Positions 10,636 through 24,335 of a DNA stretch of 64,000 nt are shown in pieces. Source of the stretch: Vespula vulgaris (taxonomy: Eukaryota > Arthropoda > Insecta > Hymenoptera > Vespidae); contig NC_066588.1 of assembly GCF_905475345.1 (NCBI RefSeq), positions 9,822,001-9,886,000 of the forward strand, written 5' to 3'. The notes under the pieces were generated by a model, which was not told the origin of the DNA, made no database searches, and saw only the letters and a list, made by a program, of their open reading frames with translations. The stretch's first letter is position 1; every line of letters begins with the position of its first letter. The translations under genes were made by a program, and so were the position numbers.

Positions 10636-13600
10636 CTATCTTTCATATTCAAGCACTCTGAAAGTAGGTGTAGTTGTGGTGGGTGTGGGAGGAGAATTGA
10701 GTTTGCTTACGCAATGATTTAAAGAGGTCTCTTGCACACTGTCCAAATTTCCCTGTATTGCTCTCTTGTGATTGGCCAGCTTCTCTTTATTCATGGGTGA
10801 GCCTAAAATGACCAGGAGCTATGATACTAGCTCACTTTATTTTATATGTTATATAATGTACACTTAACATACATTTACATAGTTAAAAAATAAATTATGG
10901 AATGAAAACAATACTTGTTTTTTTTTTTTTTTTTTTTTTACGAATATCAAGTTAAGCAGAGCCATTAATTGTACAATTAATATTCTTATTTATATTATAA
11001 AAATCTAATTTTCTTATGTTATCATTATTCTTAATATTATAATTGTCTTACCAATATAACTAAGTAACACTGGTAAGAATATTAAACCATGTGCAGCGCC
11101 AAACAAGACAATTCCCAAGTACATTCTAAAGTAAAATACCTGTAAATATATTTTTTTTTTTTATTATAAATAATGATCTCGTATTTAATTTATATACCCA
11201 ACAGTATACTAAATAAATTACCTGGAATATTTGACTTTTAGCAAAACCAAGTACTATGATACCACCAAATTTGGTAAGTGTTATACCGCTAAATATGGAA
11301 CTTCCCATATTTGTTAAAGCGTCGGCCACTCTATCAATTCGAGTTGTTTTAACAGACACGGAAAATGAATGCACTAAATGACTACAAAATTCTACAGCTA
11401 TTCCTACAGCCTGGAAAATGATAAACATTTTAATCGTTATTAAATACATTTATACATATCCTATATATATATATAATTATATAATAATAATTCTATTTAA
11501 CCTTAATATTTATAAAATACACGTACCATTACAAGATTTACTAGTGATACAGCATTTAATGTAATATGCCACCAATACATTAACCCTCCAATATTGACCA
11601 CAATCATTGTGATTGTTATCAAAACGACCAATGAAGAGAAGATATCTAAGCCCATCAGTAAGAATGTCACAACAAAAATGGCAAGTAAAGAAATGCCAAG
11701 ACTTTTCAGTGTATCAGGCCACATAGTTAAATACTGTTCATAAAATACGTAAAAGATACTGTAGGGAAAAACTTCTACACTTCTATTTTCTCCCAGATGT
11801 GTAAGATGTTCATTAATCATATCTGTTATATTTGCTGAAATTAGTCGTGCTGCTCTCATTGATTCATAATAATCTGCAGATGTCTTCAAAATTGTGTGAT
11901 AGGCCATAAAATAGGATGCTCCTACTGTAGATAAACCAGAATTTGGGTCATTAACATAATTTACAGCATGCCCATAGGCAGCATGGCCACCCTTAGCACA
12001 CGTATCATCTGGATTATCTTCTAAGAAGAACGATATATATTTTTGGAAATCCATTGATACTGGTCTACCATATGCATTTTCGCTTATATTGCATGTAGAA
12101 CAATGACTGGACATATCTATAAATTTTTATATTAATAAGAAGTGACATTCTATTTGAAAATTATAAATGGAGTAATATAAATATATATAAAACTATCTCT
12201 TTACCTGTATGCGGACAAAAAGAATTATTTGCATTGAAATATTTGCAGCAACCAGTTAGCTGAGACCAATCGATATAATCATCTAGCCAAGATGAAGCAG
12301 GTTTTGCTATGTATGTGCTATAGAAATAAATAAAATTTAATTTATTTATCTTTTTTTATTGAGATTCAGAGTGTAATTTGTTACCTGTTTGATTGTTTGG
12401 ATGCAGTAAATATTTGGGTAGATATTGAATCACTGTTACAATATTGACCACCACAAACTAAATTTTGCTGGCGTGTATCTGAATAGTTCAAACCATCTTT
12501 AACAACAAAATACATTGGTGGTCCGATTGACAAATAATGATTCAGAAACTGTAGAAAAATCAAAAATTAATTATAATCATTTCACTTCGTAATTAAATAA
12601 TTTTAATATTTGACTTACTTTAAAGTATTTCAGTACGTAACTATCCTCAGGCATAGAAAGTTGTTGATCTAGGCCAATTTCAATATGTGGTACAACTGCA
12701 ATGCTGGTACAAAGCCAACCAAAGAAAACCACTATTACAGATGTACGAACCCATTTTTTTAATAATAAAGGAACATATGCCACTTTAAAGATTTTATATA
12801 AAATTCCATCTACCACTTCTTCGCCCGTATCTTTCTTTGAACCATGGATGAAACAACATACATCAAGTCTATTATTCTAAAACGATATAAATATTAATGT
12901 AATACTATCCTTAATAAGCATTTCTAGGATATAATATAATACATACCATTTGTCTAAGTGTATCCAAAGCTAATAAACTGACAAAACATGTGACTTGCAA
13001 AATAAAGTCCACCAGCAATGCCATACCAGCATAAAGAGCAAAAGCTTTCACAGCAGGCATATCAGATAATCCACCTATAAAGTAAAATAATATGCCATAT
13101 ACGTGTACATTGATATGATATGATTAAAACTTTGTATATTTTCATGTTATAAATAAAATATATATAGCTAATGCATACCTAGAAAAAAACAACAACTTTC
13201 TGATACACTTGTAAGTAACATACTAGGCCCAATTTGACCAAGTATACGACCTATGTGTTCCGGAACTGTTTCATTTGGTCTTCGACTTTCTCTTTGATGT
13301 GTTTGTACCATAATAAAAATATTATCAACTCCAACGGCAAGTACAAGGAACGGAATTACTTCGATTATAATAAGTGTTGCTGGAATCCCTACAAATCCAA
13401 ATAAACCAACAGAACAAATAACAGATGCTAAAACTATTAAGACACCTCCGAGACCAAGAGTAATTTTCGAATCGATCTGAAATAAATCAATGTTTGAAAT
13501 AACATTGCATTTTATTAAAAATGTCTCAGATCATATATACTAAACATAATACTTACTAAAAGCCGACTACAAGTTCTGATTTGACCAAGAGAGATTGCAA

Positions 13601-16600
13601 TATATGCGAACATAATAATATAAGAGACAAGAATAGTCAGTATATCTGATTGGGATTCACGATTTAGTTCATCTTCAATCGATCTTTCAGAGGTATATGC
13701 TATGTCCATATAAGATGGTATCTTCGCTGACACGTTTTTCATAAGATCGATGAAACTATAGTAAACCATTTTAAATATTTATTTATTACTCGTGATAATT
13801 TCATAATAAAGTATTTAATAATATCACCTTTTCTCCCATTCTAAAGCTGGCAGTAATTTTGTTTTGTTATGATAGTTGTTTACAAGAATAGTAAGAATAA
13901 CAGCTGTAGCTTTTTCATACGATGCATTATACAGGTCTTGTCCTGGTGAAAGGAAGCCACCTACAGCGATAGCAGGATCAACTGGTCCGCCATATGGCGC
14001 AAGACAATCAGGATTGTATGCATTCCTGAAATGAAAATACATTATCAAAAATTTTAAAAATATTTTTAAAATAATTTCTTTTTAAACATATTTATTTAAA
14101 GCAGATTTATATATATATATATATATAACTTACTGTGAGCACATCACAAAATGATCTAAGTAATTTACGGTATAATTATCTTCAAGAGTTGATGTATCAA
14201 ATTTTTCTAAATCATTTTGCCAATAACCCCAAACACTTTGAATAGCACATTCTTCTACTGTTGGTTGATCAGTAAAAGCATTTCTTAAAGGTGTAAAACA
14301 TATATCACTTAAAGTGTAATTATTAGGAGTCAAAACTTTTTTAATTTTTTCTTGCAGTTCATAAACATATTTAAGAACAGTTTTATTAAATATGGGTCCA
14401 AATGTTATAGGACCATTAGATGTATTATGTACGATCTGAAAAATTGTAAGTATTAAAGTTCAGTATCATATTAATCTAGTTATTTAACAATATTAAGTAG
14501 ATAGATGAAATAAATATTATTCTAATATTGCAATATTTACTCACATTATGTAAACCCAAAGTACTTATAATAATTTGTTCAGTTCTATAAAATGGTTCAA
14601 AATGTTCATCAAAATATTCTCTCTCAATACGTGAGCGCGAATATGGTGATGCCCATAATTCTACTGGATCCGTAGTAACATTCATATACTTTATTCCATG
14701 TCCCAAACCAACAATAAAAAGAAATCCAAGAAAAAGAATTAACCATGGACGTGATGCACAAACTAAAATAAAGAAGTATTTATAATTATATTATATAATT
14801 ATTAATATAATTATATTAACATAAAGGCCAATAATCATGTAGTCGTAAATCACGTTTATTTTACCACTTTTATTTACCTGTACCCCACCAACAGAAAAAT
14901 TCTTGTAATAATTTATCAGTGCCTGCACCTAATCTTTCAATAAAAGTAGATTGTGTATCTTCAAAGCCAGTAGGTAATTCATCAGCCGATATGACACCTG
15001 TAAAAATGAATGTAGAAACTCTAATAATTCCCGATCATATAAATCTGTGAAAAACAACAAATTTTGTATGCACATAAAATAATAATTAAACATTAAGCAT
15101 AAACAAAAGCAATATTATATCATATTTAGAACGTATCTCTAGTGTTAGCACTTATTTAACTGTAACAATATTCAAATGATAGTATACAAAACAATAATCT
15201 TAGAATATCATAAAAATGTTGCAAATGTAAATTATTAAATGTATAAAATTATAAAAAAAAAGAAATAATAAATAACGTAGATTTAATTATAGCAAGTATT
15301 ATATATATATATATATATACATATATATAAATTAAAACAATATCATGATATTTGTATATAATAGTAATAACATATTTTCTACAATTGCAATAATAAATAG
15401 TAAAAATTATATAAAAGTGATAACTTAAAAGAAACCTTACTACGACAATAAAAGAACGGAAAATTAGAACATTTTAATGTAAATGCTTGTTTAGCAATAT
15501 TATTAACGTAGTAAATGTAATTACAACTAAAATAAATCATCTTGTTTGAACATAACTTTTTCTTTTGATACCTATCTTATTTGCTTAATAGATGTATATT
15601 ATTTGTATTAGTTATTTATGGTTAACGAAAAAAAAGTAACAAAAGAAATCACACACACAAAGCATAAAGCATGAAAAACAAAACTAACAAAGCCAAAATG
15701 AATAAACACAAAGAAGAAATACAAGAAGCATATTATCCAGAAAGATTTAGAATTGAGGAAACCTACTGGAACGTTTAGATTGTAGTGGACTGTCTTCCTG
15801 ATCAGCTGCAAGGGCAATACGAGCACCATCTCCTGGGTGGTGTAAACCAGCTGCCAGGCGCCTACCAACCTGTCTTCCTACTTCCTCCCCTCGTGCAACT
15901 ATATATACGCACACACCATACATACACAACTAATCAGAAAGTATTTTATTCCAAAAGTACTTTCATATATTTTGTATGTAATGTAACAAATATTAGTACA
16001 TTCACACCTATTATATGAAATATATTGTTATTTCTATACAAATTCAAGAAATATATCACATACCATTTCACACTCAATATTATTTAAAACAATAAATCTT
16101 AGTATTATTCAAAGTACACTACAATACCTAATATTTTCATATAAAAAAAAACTGATAATAATCATATTACCTCTGAATAATCTTGAAATAAAACATCATA
16201 ACTGTATATGTATTATTTAAAATTTTATATATAATTTTATGTGAAAAATTGAAAGTAATGATAGATTAAACCACAACCAAAATATAAAGAGTTAGATTAT
16301 AAAACAACAATAAACATTCAATAACCAGAAAAAAATACTAAATATTCAAAGAACCAAGAATCAATAATATTAATTTACAAGTTTTCTTCATGAAGAATAA
16401 AAACTTGTTTATTAGATTCCTATGTGTCAGTAAAATTTAGTAATAATAATACAAGTTAAATTAAATTAGTCACTATAGAATCAAACAAATGAATGTGTAA
16501 GTGTATATAAAAAAAAAACAAGCAAAATATATGTCATAAAAAGTATAGCATAAATAAAGTAAAAAATGCATAGCACTTTATGATCACACTATGTGTATTA

Positions 16601-19195
16601 AGATAAAATTTTGCAATGTTCTTTTTTAAATATTTGTTGTAATATTAAATTACTATTGCTTCTTACCAATTTTTTGTCGATTGCTGAAACAGACTTCCAA
16701 TAAAATAAAAATAGCTGATCCACAAATGAATATAATTATCATTACAACTTCATATCCATCATAACCAAAAAGACTGAATGGCTGTGGAGGTAAAGGTATT
16801 GATTGTGGAACTGGACAGCTATCTTCACAATCCACACAACTACATGCTGGAGTATGCTCCTTATAAATAAACAAACAAAATAGAATAATATTTGGAGATA
16901 TTTTAATTACTAAACTTAATATAATATATACTTTATAATATACATTAGTGTTATATAAAATCATCAAAATGTGAAAAATACAAAATGTAAAATCATGGAT
17001 ATTTTACTTACATTCAATGATTTGTTACATGGAGTAATTTCTGGATTCATTGGTTTAAATGGGCCAATAGGATTATTTGTATTAATATATGTAATTTGAA
17101 AGGGAACAAAACTATTTGTCGAAGCATCACCCATGTAGTGAAACCATTTTGTTGGAGAACATCGGCTTGAACCCCATTCTCCACACATAATATCTAAAGC
17201 AAGTTGACCTGTGCTTGGAACTGATACTTTGTTACAAGATTTATAGGTTCCATCTAAATACTTGTTAGATATATATACATCTATTTGGTTTACATATTCA
17301 ATACCTGGAAATCAATAAAAATAACAGATGTCACAAATATAGTCAAACTGAATTTTTTACAATCGTAAAAAAGATATTATATTTCCATCATTGGATAATA
17401 ATATATGCAAACAAAAAATATAATTACCCTTATCTTTCAATATTTCTGTAACATTTATAAAACTGCTTTGATTAGGGCTACAGGTAAATTCACAAAAATG
17501 TTTGGATAAGTTATCTAAACAGCTAGGACAGCGTTTCAAAAAGTTTGCTGCAAGTTTTATATTCTTTTTTAATGTTTGTAATTGTTTTATGTCACAACAA
17601 GTATTTGTTTCCTTGTTTATATCAGTTATTAAATGTGGACACTGCTCAGCAAGCAGTTTTTGTCCTTCCTTATCTAACGGCTTAGCAGGACCAGTATAAT
17701 GGCAGTTTTTGATATGTGTATAACTGTCTTTATAACATTCCCCATACCAGATACAATGGTCAGTATCTGCACTGTTTACCTGTTTATAAGTAAGGAGGTA
17801 TCAATAATTGTTAAGATGTATTCTTATTGAATATAACATATCATATATAACATTAGTTCTTATTTCTATAAAAACGTTAACAAAGGAATTTTATGAATAA
17901 CATTTTTTAATTATGTACTAATAGTTAATGGTTTAGATTAAACCTGTTAAAGATTTCGAGGAAGAGTATCGTACTAACGCTTTTTAGTTTTGCTCATGTT
18001 CTGCATTCCTAAGCAGTGAGCACTCTTGGTGTCAAAGCTCTTACTCAATAATCAATAATCAATAATCAATAATCAATAATCAATAATTGGATAGAACTTT
18101 TGTTACAATATTATATTCCATATAATTTTATATAACAAATTTTATGTATAGAAAGAAAAAGATGTTATTATTAATTGTGACTTTTTAAAAATAAATATTC
18201 AATAAATCTATGAAAATAGAGAATTTTTTACTACATTTGGAATTTGATCATTTTTTAACTACGAATAAATACAGAGTTCCGCGAATAAAGTATTGAGTCA
18301 ACTAGATAATGCACATTCCTTAGTTATTAGTTATTAGTATCACTTTTACTGGAATGGAATTTATAATCACATGTTATTAAGCTATTAGTCATTAAGACGA
18401 TAACATTAAAGCGATATAACTTCGCAGATATTCATATTATATTTTCGTATGAAGGATCGAAAATATATTAATGTAAAACGAAAATGTATATTATAGCCGT
18501 CTAGCCGTAAACATCTCTATCCGGAAAACATCACGTCAACGGCTATTCTGGACGAATGAAAATCTGCGCATCACGCAAAGCAAATCTTATTTTCTTTTAT
18601 TATTCTATGTGGAAACAATTATTTTCGCATAACAAGTGCATATATACATTTTATGTCTAAATATAAAAAAAGAAGTATGCATACATAAATTATTTTTTTA
18701 TAAAATGACGTGATTACATGTTGTAATAGAGCAATGAGTTGCATTTATCTTATCATACTTAATAAGCATATTAAGCTTTGACCTCAATAGAAGTCCCGAT
18801 GCCTCGGAACATTGTTCTTTAAGGGAACAAGAAAACATGGCATAATTAAATCCAATAACCCCTGCTAACGATCGAAAGTCGTCAATAGGCTTTCTCGAAC
18901 ATCGGCTGAGGTGACGTCACGCACAACGCATACTATCCGAAAAGGACTGTGATTGGGTGTGGTATATATACATTCGTACGCACACATAAGACGGTTGTTA
19001 TCATATACACAAGCTTCACAATACTTCGGCCTTAAACGCGACATGAAAATAATATTTCGTTGTACTTACAACGCACGCGAACCAGGACAAGGATATCAGA
19101 ATAAAAAAGGTAGATCCAAGTGACATCGACGACGACGGCCTGCCTGTCAAACGATGACCTCGAAGTTGTGCACAAGAAGTCCGATTCGTCATCAT
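10636..19195 (-). CDS. Npc1a: NPC1 intracellular cholesterol transporter
   Basis: Nineteen exons: 19070-19195, 17428-17779, 17012-17304, 16667-16859, 15767-15898, 14878-14997, 14545-14762, 14134-14435, 13828-14025, 13557-13755, 13179-13476, 12947-13074, 12619-12876, 12385-12548, 12205-12317, 11527-12116, 11222-11410, 11052-11139, 10636-10802. They sum to 4128 nt (1375 residues). Exon 1 is a signal peptide (FFILISLSWFACV). The cysteine-rich N-terminal sterol-binding domain follows (CIWYGECY, NCHYTGPAKPL, CCDIKQLQTLKKN, CPSCLDNLSKHFCEFTCSP). Then come the transmembrane segments and large lumenal loops, the sterol-sensing domain (exons 10-12, e.g. LVSYIIMFAYIAISLG, VGVDNIFIMVQ) and the C-terminal RND-type block (FYFRMYLGIVLFGAAHGLIF). 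NPC1 moves cholesterol out of late endosomes/lysosomes; in insects it is needed for ecdysteroid synthesis. The proximal tail (SPMNKEKLANHK...) resembles the family; an AATAAA at 10567-10572 lies 64 bases after its stop. Exon 5 is in phase on both sides and may be optional. Confidence 0.96.
18046..18087. repeat. Tandem 7-mer repeat, six perfect CAATAAT units
   Basis: Six uninterrupted copies of CAATAAT sit in NPC1 intron 1 (17780-19069). Identical copies indicate recent expansion. Confidence 0.95.
18912..18919. promoter_or_regulatory. Palindromic CRE-like site in NPC1 intron 1
   Basis: A perfect TGACGTCA octamer lies in a locally GC-richer stretch of intron 1, about 150 bases downstream of exon 1. 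It is the consensus for CREB/ATF bZIP factors; function is not shown. Confidence 0.3.
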
Positions 19196-20800
19196 AGCTC
19201 TATCAAATTTTGTTATTGACCAAGAAAAAATCTACGCTTCACGTTCGAACGATGTAACGAACGCGGCGTTTTTCACCTTTTTTTATATCGACACTAGAAT
19301 CTCACGAGTCATATGCGTTCCGATTAGTTTAGAACCTATTACAATCTGCACGATCTTTCTCGTCGACGGCAACGATCACTTCTCGAAAGTCTCTCGATAC
19401 TGTTCGATACACCGCTTGTCACACGTCGAGATTGAACTGAAATACGCCATTCGTTGCGTTTCTCTGATACACGAAATCTGATTCAGTCGACTTCGGTTAT
19501 CTTCGGAAAGCTTCGGTTGATACTTATCAGCCATTGGTTAATATGTGCATAATAAAAGCGCGATTTTTTTGTACATTTAAAAGTCAAATTACATTCCGTC
19601 AGGGTATAGAATTATTTGTCTTTACATTTATACAGTTTCTTGATCGAAATAATCATTAGCCTCTTTGGTATTTTTAAAATTTCATATAAAATTTGACGTA
19701 TTTTATATCGTAAACGCGTATGTAGAAATTCTTAGTTTGTAAAGGATGTAAAATTCCATGCTATATTATTAAATCTGATGTACATTTGCTTTATAATTTT
19801 TATAATAGGTCAATGATTATTAATTATATGACTATATGCTGTCCAATGTACTGTGGATTATATAACCTAATAACAGAGTATTTCCTAAGAACAGAAATTT
19901 CCATATTTCATAAAAAGAAAACATAAATATCTTTTTTCTATCCAAAAGAAGAGTGTAATGATTTTATCAAACAATCATTTTGAAACGACTCACTTTTTAT
20001 AAATTCTGTTAAATTTCCGATAGTTCATACAATAGTTGATAATTACTAAATTATCCAGGGTTAAAATATAAAGTTATGCAGCAGTTACTTTCAGAATAAT
20101 CTTTAATCCAAAAGATCATTTGAACAAGAACTAAAAAAAGAGAGATAAAAGAACGAAATTATTTTTCTTTTTTTTTCTCTTTTTTTTCCATTTTTATGTA
20201 TATACAAATCTTCTTTGTTTCCGTCGCTTATTCGAGAACGGAATTGGTGAAAAGCGCGTCTACATACTGCGATTCAGTAGCGCCAACGCCGAGACATCAA
20301 AAATTGTTGGCTTCCCTAGTTATCTATGATAAAGACCCTCCACAAAAATACAAAGATTATTAAATATTCTTGGCAAGGTGTACAAATAAAGCATATGAAC
20401 ATAAATGTAAGGTAATAATACATTTGCATTAACAAGTAACCAACCGAACGATTTCTTGCAGATTTAAAATCGTCATGATGACAACTTAACAAGATCAATC
20501 TAAGAAATGTTTAGATACGAAGTTTACTAGGTCTAAAAATATATTCTAAAACTTAAAAATATATTTTAATCTGTAAGAGGAAGTATTCCCGTCAATCAGA
20601 AAAAGGTTAAAGGATTAAGGTCAAAAACTTCTACTACTTATTGACAACACAAGCTTCACATTATGAACAAAAAAAAAGAGATTCTTTTTTAATTAATATC
20701 ATGTCAAAATATCCTTAATATGTATCTAAGAATCATGCCGATTAGATCTAAAGAGAAAGAATATTTACTAAGATAGATTTTGGTTTAAAAAGATCGTAAA
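19196..20800. other. NPC1 upstream region and gene-free sequence
   Basis: The first 300-400 bases hold the presumed NPC1 promoter: less AT-rich, with a minus-strand CCAAT around 19530-19540 and no clear TATA box. Beyond it I see only AT-rich sequence and polypyrimidine runs (around 20160-20195). Short frames such as 20316-20498 (-) show nothing recognisable. Confidence 0.4.
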
Positions 20801-20829
20801 GTTGGATATTTTACATCATCGATGTTTCT

Positions 20830-22130
20830 ATATTAATTATGAATGTATTATTTTACGACTTGAATCTATAAGTCGATGACGATATCTTCAAGACAACAAA
20901 CCGCATCGAGGCTGGAAGCAGTTGATCTCTAGTAGATCTCAATGTACAAGATGAAACCCGATTCGTAATACCACAAATTATTGGCTAAATTCCCAGATTT
21001 AATGAAACCGTGTGTAAAGCGACTTGCCGTATATCATCATATGCAGACGAAAAGATTCCTAGTAGCATAAACGTTTCTTCGGCTATCAGCAAAAAAATTG
21101 TCGGTTAAAACGACAGAATTTACATATTTAATAGAAACTAGAAATTCTAAATCCGTCAAAGAGCCTATGAACTTTTCTGTTCTTAGAAAAATACCAGGAG
21201 TTTGGTAATCCTCGGGAAACTAAAAAACTAAATACAGTAGAGGAACTAGATCGCTAGCCATTACCACATATTCAAGATTTCATGAAAATAATATCTTCTT
21301 GTCTATCGATTTGGTAAGAACGTGTTATGACATTCCGATGACAAACGAGTATGTACTTAAAATAATCATTATTAATTACTCTGTTTATTCTATCCTAATT
21401 CTTGGCAAATGTTATCTAGACTAAAGAACGAATAAGAAATTTTTCATGAATTTTGTTTTCCAAGATCTCGATTATCTATATACTATGTATTGCTATTTTG
21501 ACGAAGTCTTATAATTAGTAACATCATAAAAATACAACCTCTATAATGTCATTTTCGAAAAAGCTCAGCAGTGTTCAATGCGAACTAATATAATAAACAT
21601 AATCCGGAAGTATCGGCAACTATTGTCGGGCAATGAAGCAATCAAATATAGTAGTAACTTTATAGAAAGGAGATAACTTATGATAAGGACAGATCATTGA
21701 CCTTAGTCTTTCGGCAAAGGTGTTATTAAGACAAATTAGACAGTTAAATTTTATTGGTCAATTCTCCACCGAAATTGTTCGTGTAATTGGCAAAGAAAAT
21801 GTGACAACCAAACACTACCACGCATTGCTACTATAGACTGTCCAGTCATTATTAGCACTGAAAAGTTAGCAAAGAAATAGCGATAGGATATATTTAACGA
21901 AAAAAAAGTGTCCCAAACTCAGTCATTTATTTTTACTGGCCAAGCATGTTCTCTATAGGTATTTTACGCTATAGGCACGTACGTCAAAGAAATTAACAAA
22001 TTGAAAATTCCAAAGCTATCGCGTACAAAAATTTTACATTACATCCATATTAAAACATACTCTTTCGTTACTATCGACAAAAAATATCCACCAGTACGTC
22101 ATTTGTTCGACGCAATGGACGGGATATTTC
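20830..22130 (+). mobile_element. Decayed Ty3/gypsy-type retrotransposon (pol relic)
   Basis: All three plus-strand frames together carry, in the right order, fragments resembling gypsy-class pol: the protease-RT linker (about 20860-21050), the start of reverse transcriptase (short motifs TEFTYLIET near 21115 and IQDFMK near 21272), a remnant of the YxDD region (YCYFDEVL near 21490), the end of RNase H (RQLNFIGQFSTEIVRVIGK near 21740) and the linker into the integrase zinc-finger region (IPKLSRTKILHYIH near 22005). Many stops and frameshifts interrupt it, so it is dead and old. The catalytic Asp pair of RT is lost. RT and RNase H end are about 250 bases apart instead of the usual 700-800, so an internal deletion is likely. 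No LTRs or gag could be recognised, so the ends are approximate. Confidence 0.65.
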
Positions 22131-24335
22131 GCGTCATTATTGATATTTTTTTAGTGGAAGATTACGAAGATATCTCATATCGCAATAAATCTATTATGTG
22201 ATGCTACGAACGAAAATATTTGATATCTATTTTTGGATATTTATAATACAATATCACTCATTCGACACTTTGAGCGAGACTTTTTACGTCTTATTTGATT
22301 TTTAACTAGTTATCATACAGCGTATATTTCGTGCGTATAATAATCGTGACTCGACGAGTGAAAAATCGAATCATAAGTGATAGCAATAACAACGATAGTA
22401 ATGCTGAATTTGTACGAGTAATAATGACATTCCATTGCCAAAGAGATGGAGTAAACTTTTCGATGCGAGGTGATGAAAGATACCCACAACTATTTCTTTC
22501 CAATTAGTTATTCTATATATCATACAGACAATCGCAATGGAATGGAAATTGAATCGGTCGGCAGTAGTTTTATATTATTTCTGTATTTTTTTCTTTTTTT
22601 TTTTAAACCACGAAGTTGTAGATTCAATTGGAAGAACAACGCGTTAAGAGACGCGTTAAAAATTTGTTTGATCGACTAAGAATAAATAAGTAAACCCATC
22701 GAAAGAAAAAACTTATTCGTCACACGTACAATCGCGATTCCTAAAGCGCAGTTATAAGCAAAAATTTACTATGGTGAATTGATCAAAAGTAAAATTTTTA
22801 ATAGATATTGTGATAGTGACGAAGCTACGAATTTCTATGTCGTTTTCTTAACTTTTTCAACAAATTATTTTAGTAACTGAACTAAAAATTCAATCGTTAG
22901 GAGGTCGTGATAGTACACGAGGACATAACCATGTCATTCAACGTCCAATTGCATGATTGTACAGAACGTTGGTACAGAATATTAAAAACTAACATGTCTA
23001 CTTCAAAGATATAATAATCGGATTGTTTGACTAAAGAGAATATAGAGGTTCCTTTGTTTTGCAACAGACTTATTTTATCTAAGAATCACTTTAAGGGTAT
23101 TGGACAAATTTTTTGAAGACATCGGTCAATCAATTGAATCTTCACAAAAGATCTACGTAAACGAATACAAAAAATTCGTGTAAAATCCATCGTTCATCAT
23201 TCTAAAAAAAATTTTGTTTGTTTAAAAAGATTTATCGTAAACTATTCACAACTTTATTAAAAATAATTTATTGCGATAGCAACCCTCATACGATTCTAGG
23301 GGACGTTAACCTATGTCAAAGACTACACAATATCAATAAACGGCAAGTAGTGTGATGTCTCGCTTAAAGAGAGATTAAAGCCAGTGTATACGTTAGACTA
23401 TGAAAGAATTAAAGGTGATTCATCGAAGAATTTAGTAAGACCTTTATCTCTATTGCGTATATATTCAAGACCTAAGGAACTTCGATCAAGTTCGATTAAC
23501 TTCAATCAACGATTATTTGATCGGCAGTGTAGCCAACATCAAAACGTTTAACTGTAAATATACCATTCCTAACCTATATTTTCGTGATTCAGTAACCATT
23601 AAAAACTTGTACATAACATGGAACAGACAAAATGTAATTAAAATAGGTTAAGAGAATAGATATATGCATTTCTATATTACGTATACAAATTTTTAAATGA
23701 TTATTGATACCATGAAAATACATAAGTTAGAAACGACGTATGATTAAAAGTTCTACTGTTGGCTACGCTATTGATCGAGCTAATCGTTGAGTGAAATTAA
23801 TCGAGCTTGGTCGAAATGGCCCTTTTAAATCTTATATCGAATAAGTATCAAAATTAGAAAGGAAATATTTTGCTTTCTCGGTATTGCATTTACTGGATTG
23901 ACGATTGCGAAGACTCGTTTTTCGCCAGTCCCGTCATCGAACAAGATAACATAAATTTCCAACTATGAAAATGAAGAAAAGTTGGGTCGACTCCCTTGTA
24001 TACACATAAAAGAAAAGAAAAAGAAAAAAGAATTTCATTTTCTTTTGTCAATTTCTTTTTCCTTTTTTTTTTTGATTCTTATAAATAATATCTAATAAAA
24101 ATTATTCCGAGAGTTAAACTGATGTGATGTAAACTAAAAGTGATGTAAAACTTAAAATATCTCGGTCGTACGATATCTCGGGGAATTTAGTTATCTACTG
24201 TCGTACGAATTGTCAAATCATATCGATTTAGCCGTCATCTAGCAGCTGTTAGAAAAACTTCACAAGTACGATTGATCTGTCAAGAAGGAACAACAATCTC
24301 CAAAAACTAGTTTAATAAATTAATTCTTTTAACAT
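22131..24335. other. Gene-free sequence upstream of the NUDT8-like gene
   Basis: AT-rich with no recognised gene or RNA. Part may be further decayed retroelement, but I cannot match it. The final few hundred bases presumably hold the promoter of the Nudix gene; no TATA box stands out. Confidence 0.4.

Noticed and set aside
15785..16018. 77-residue plus-strand frame
   Set aside because: It is the complement of NPC1 exon 5, which has correct phase and splice sites on the minus strand.
22001..22201. 66-residue plus-strand frame considered as a separate gene
   Set aside because: Its first half fits the integrase linker of the gypsy-class relic, in order with the upstream fragments; it is part of the decayed element.
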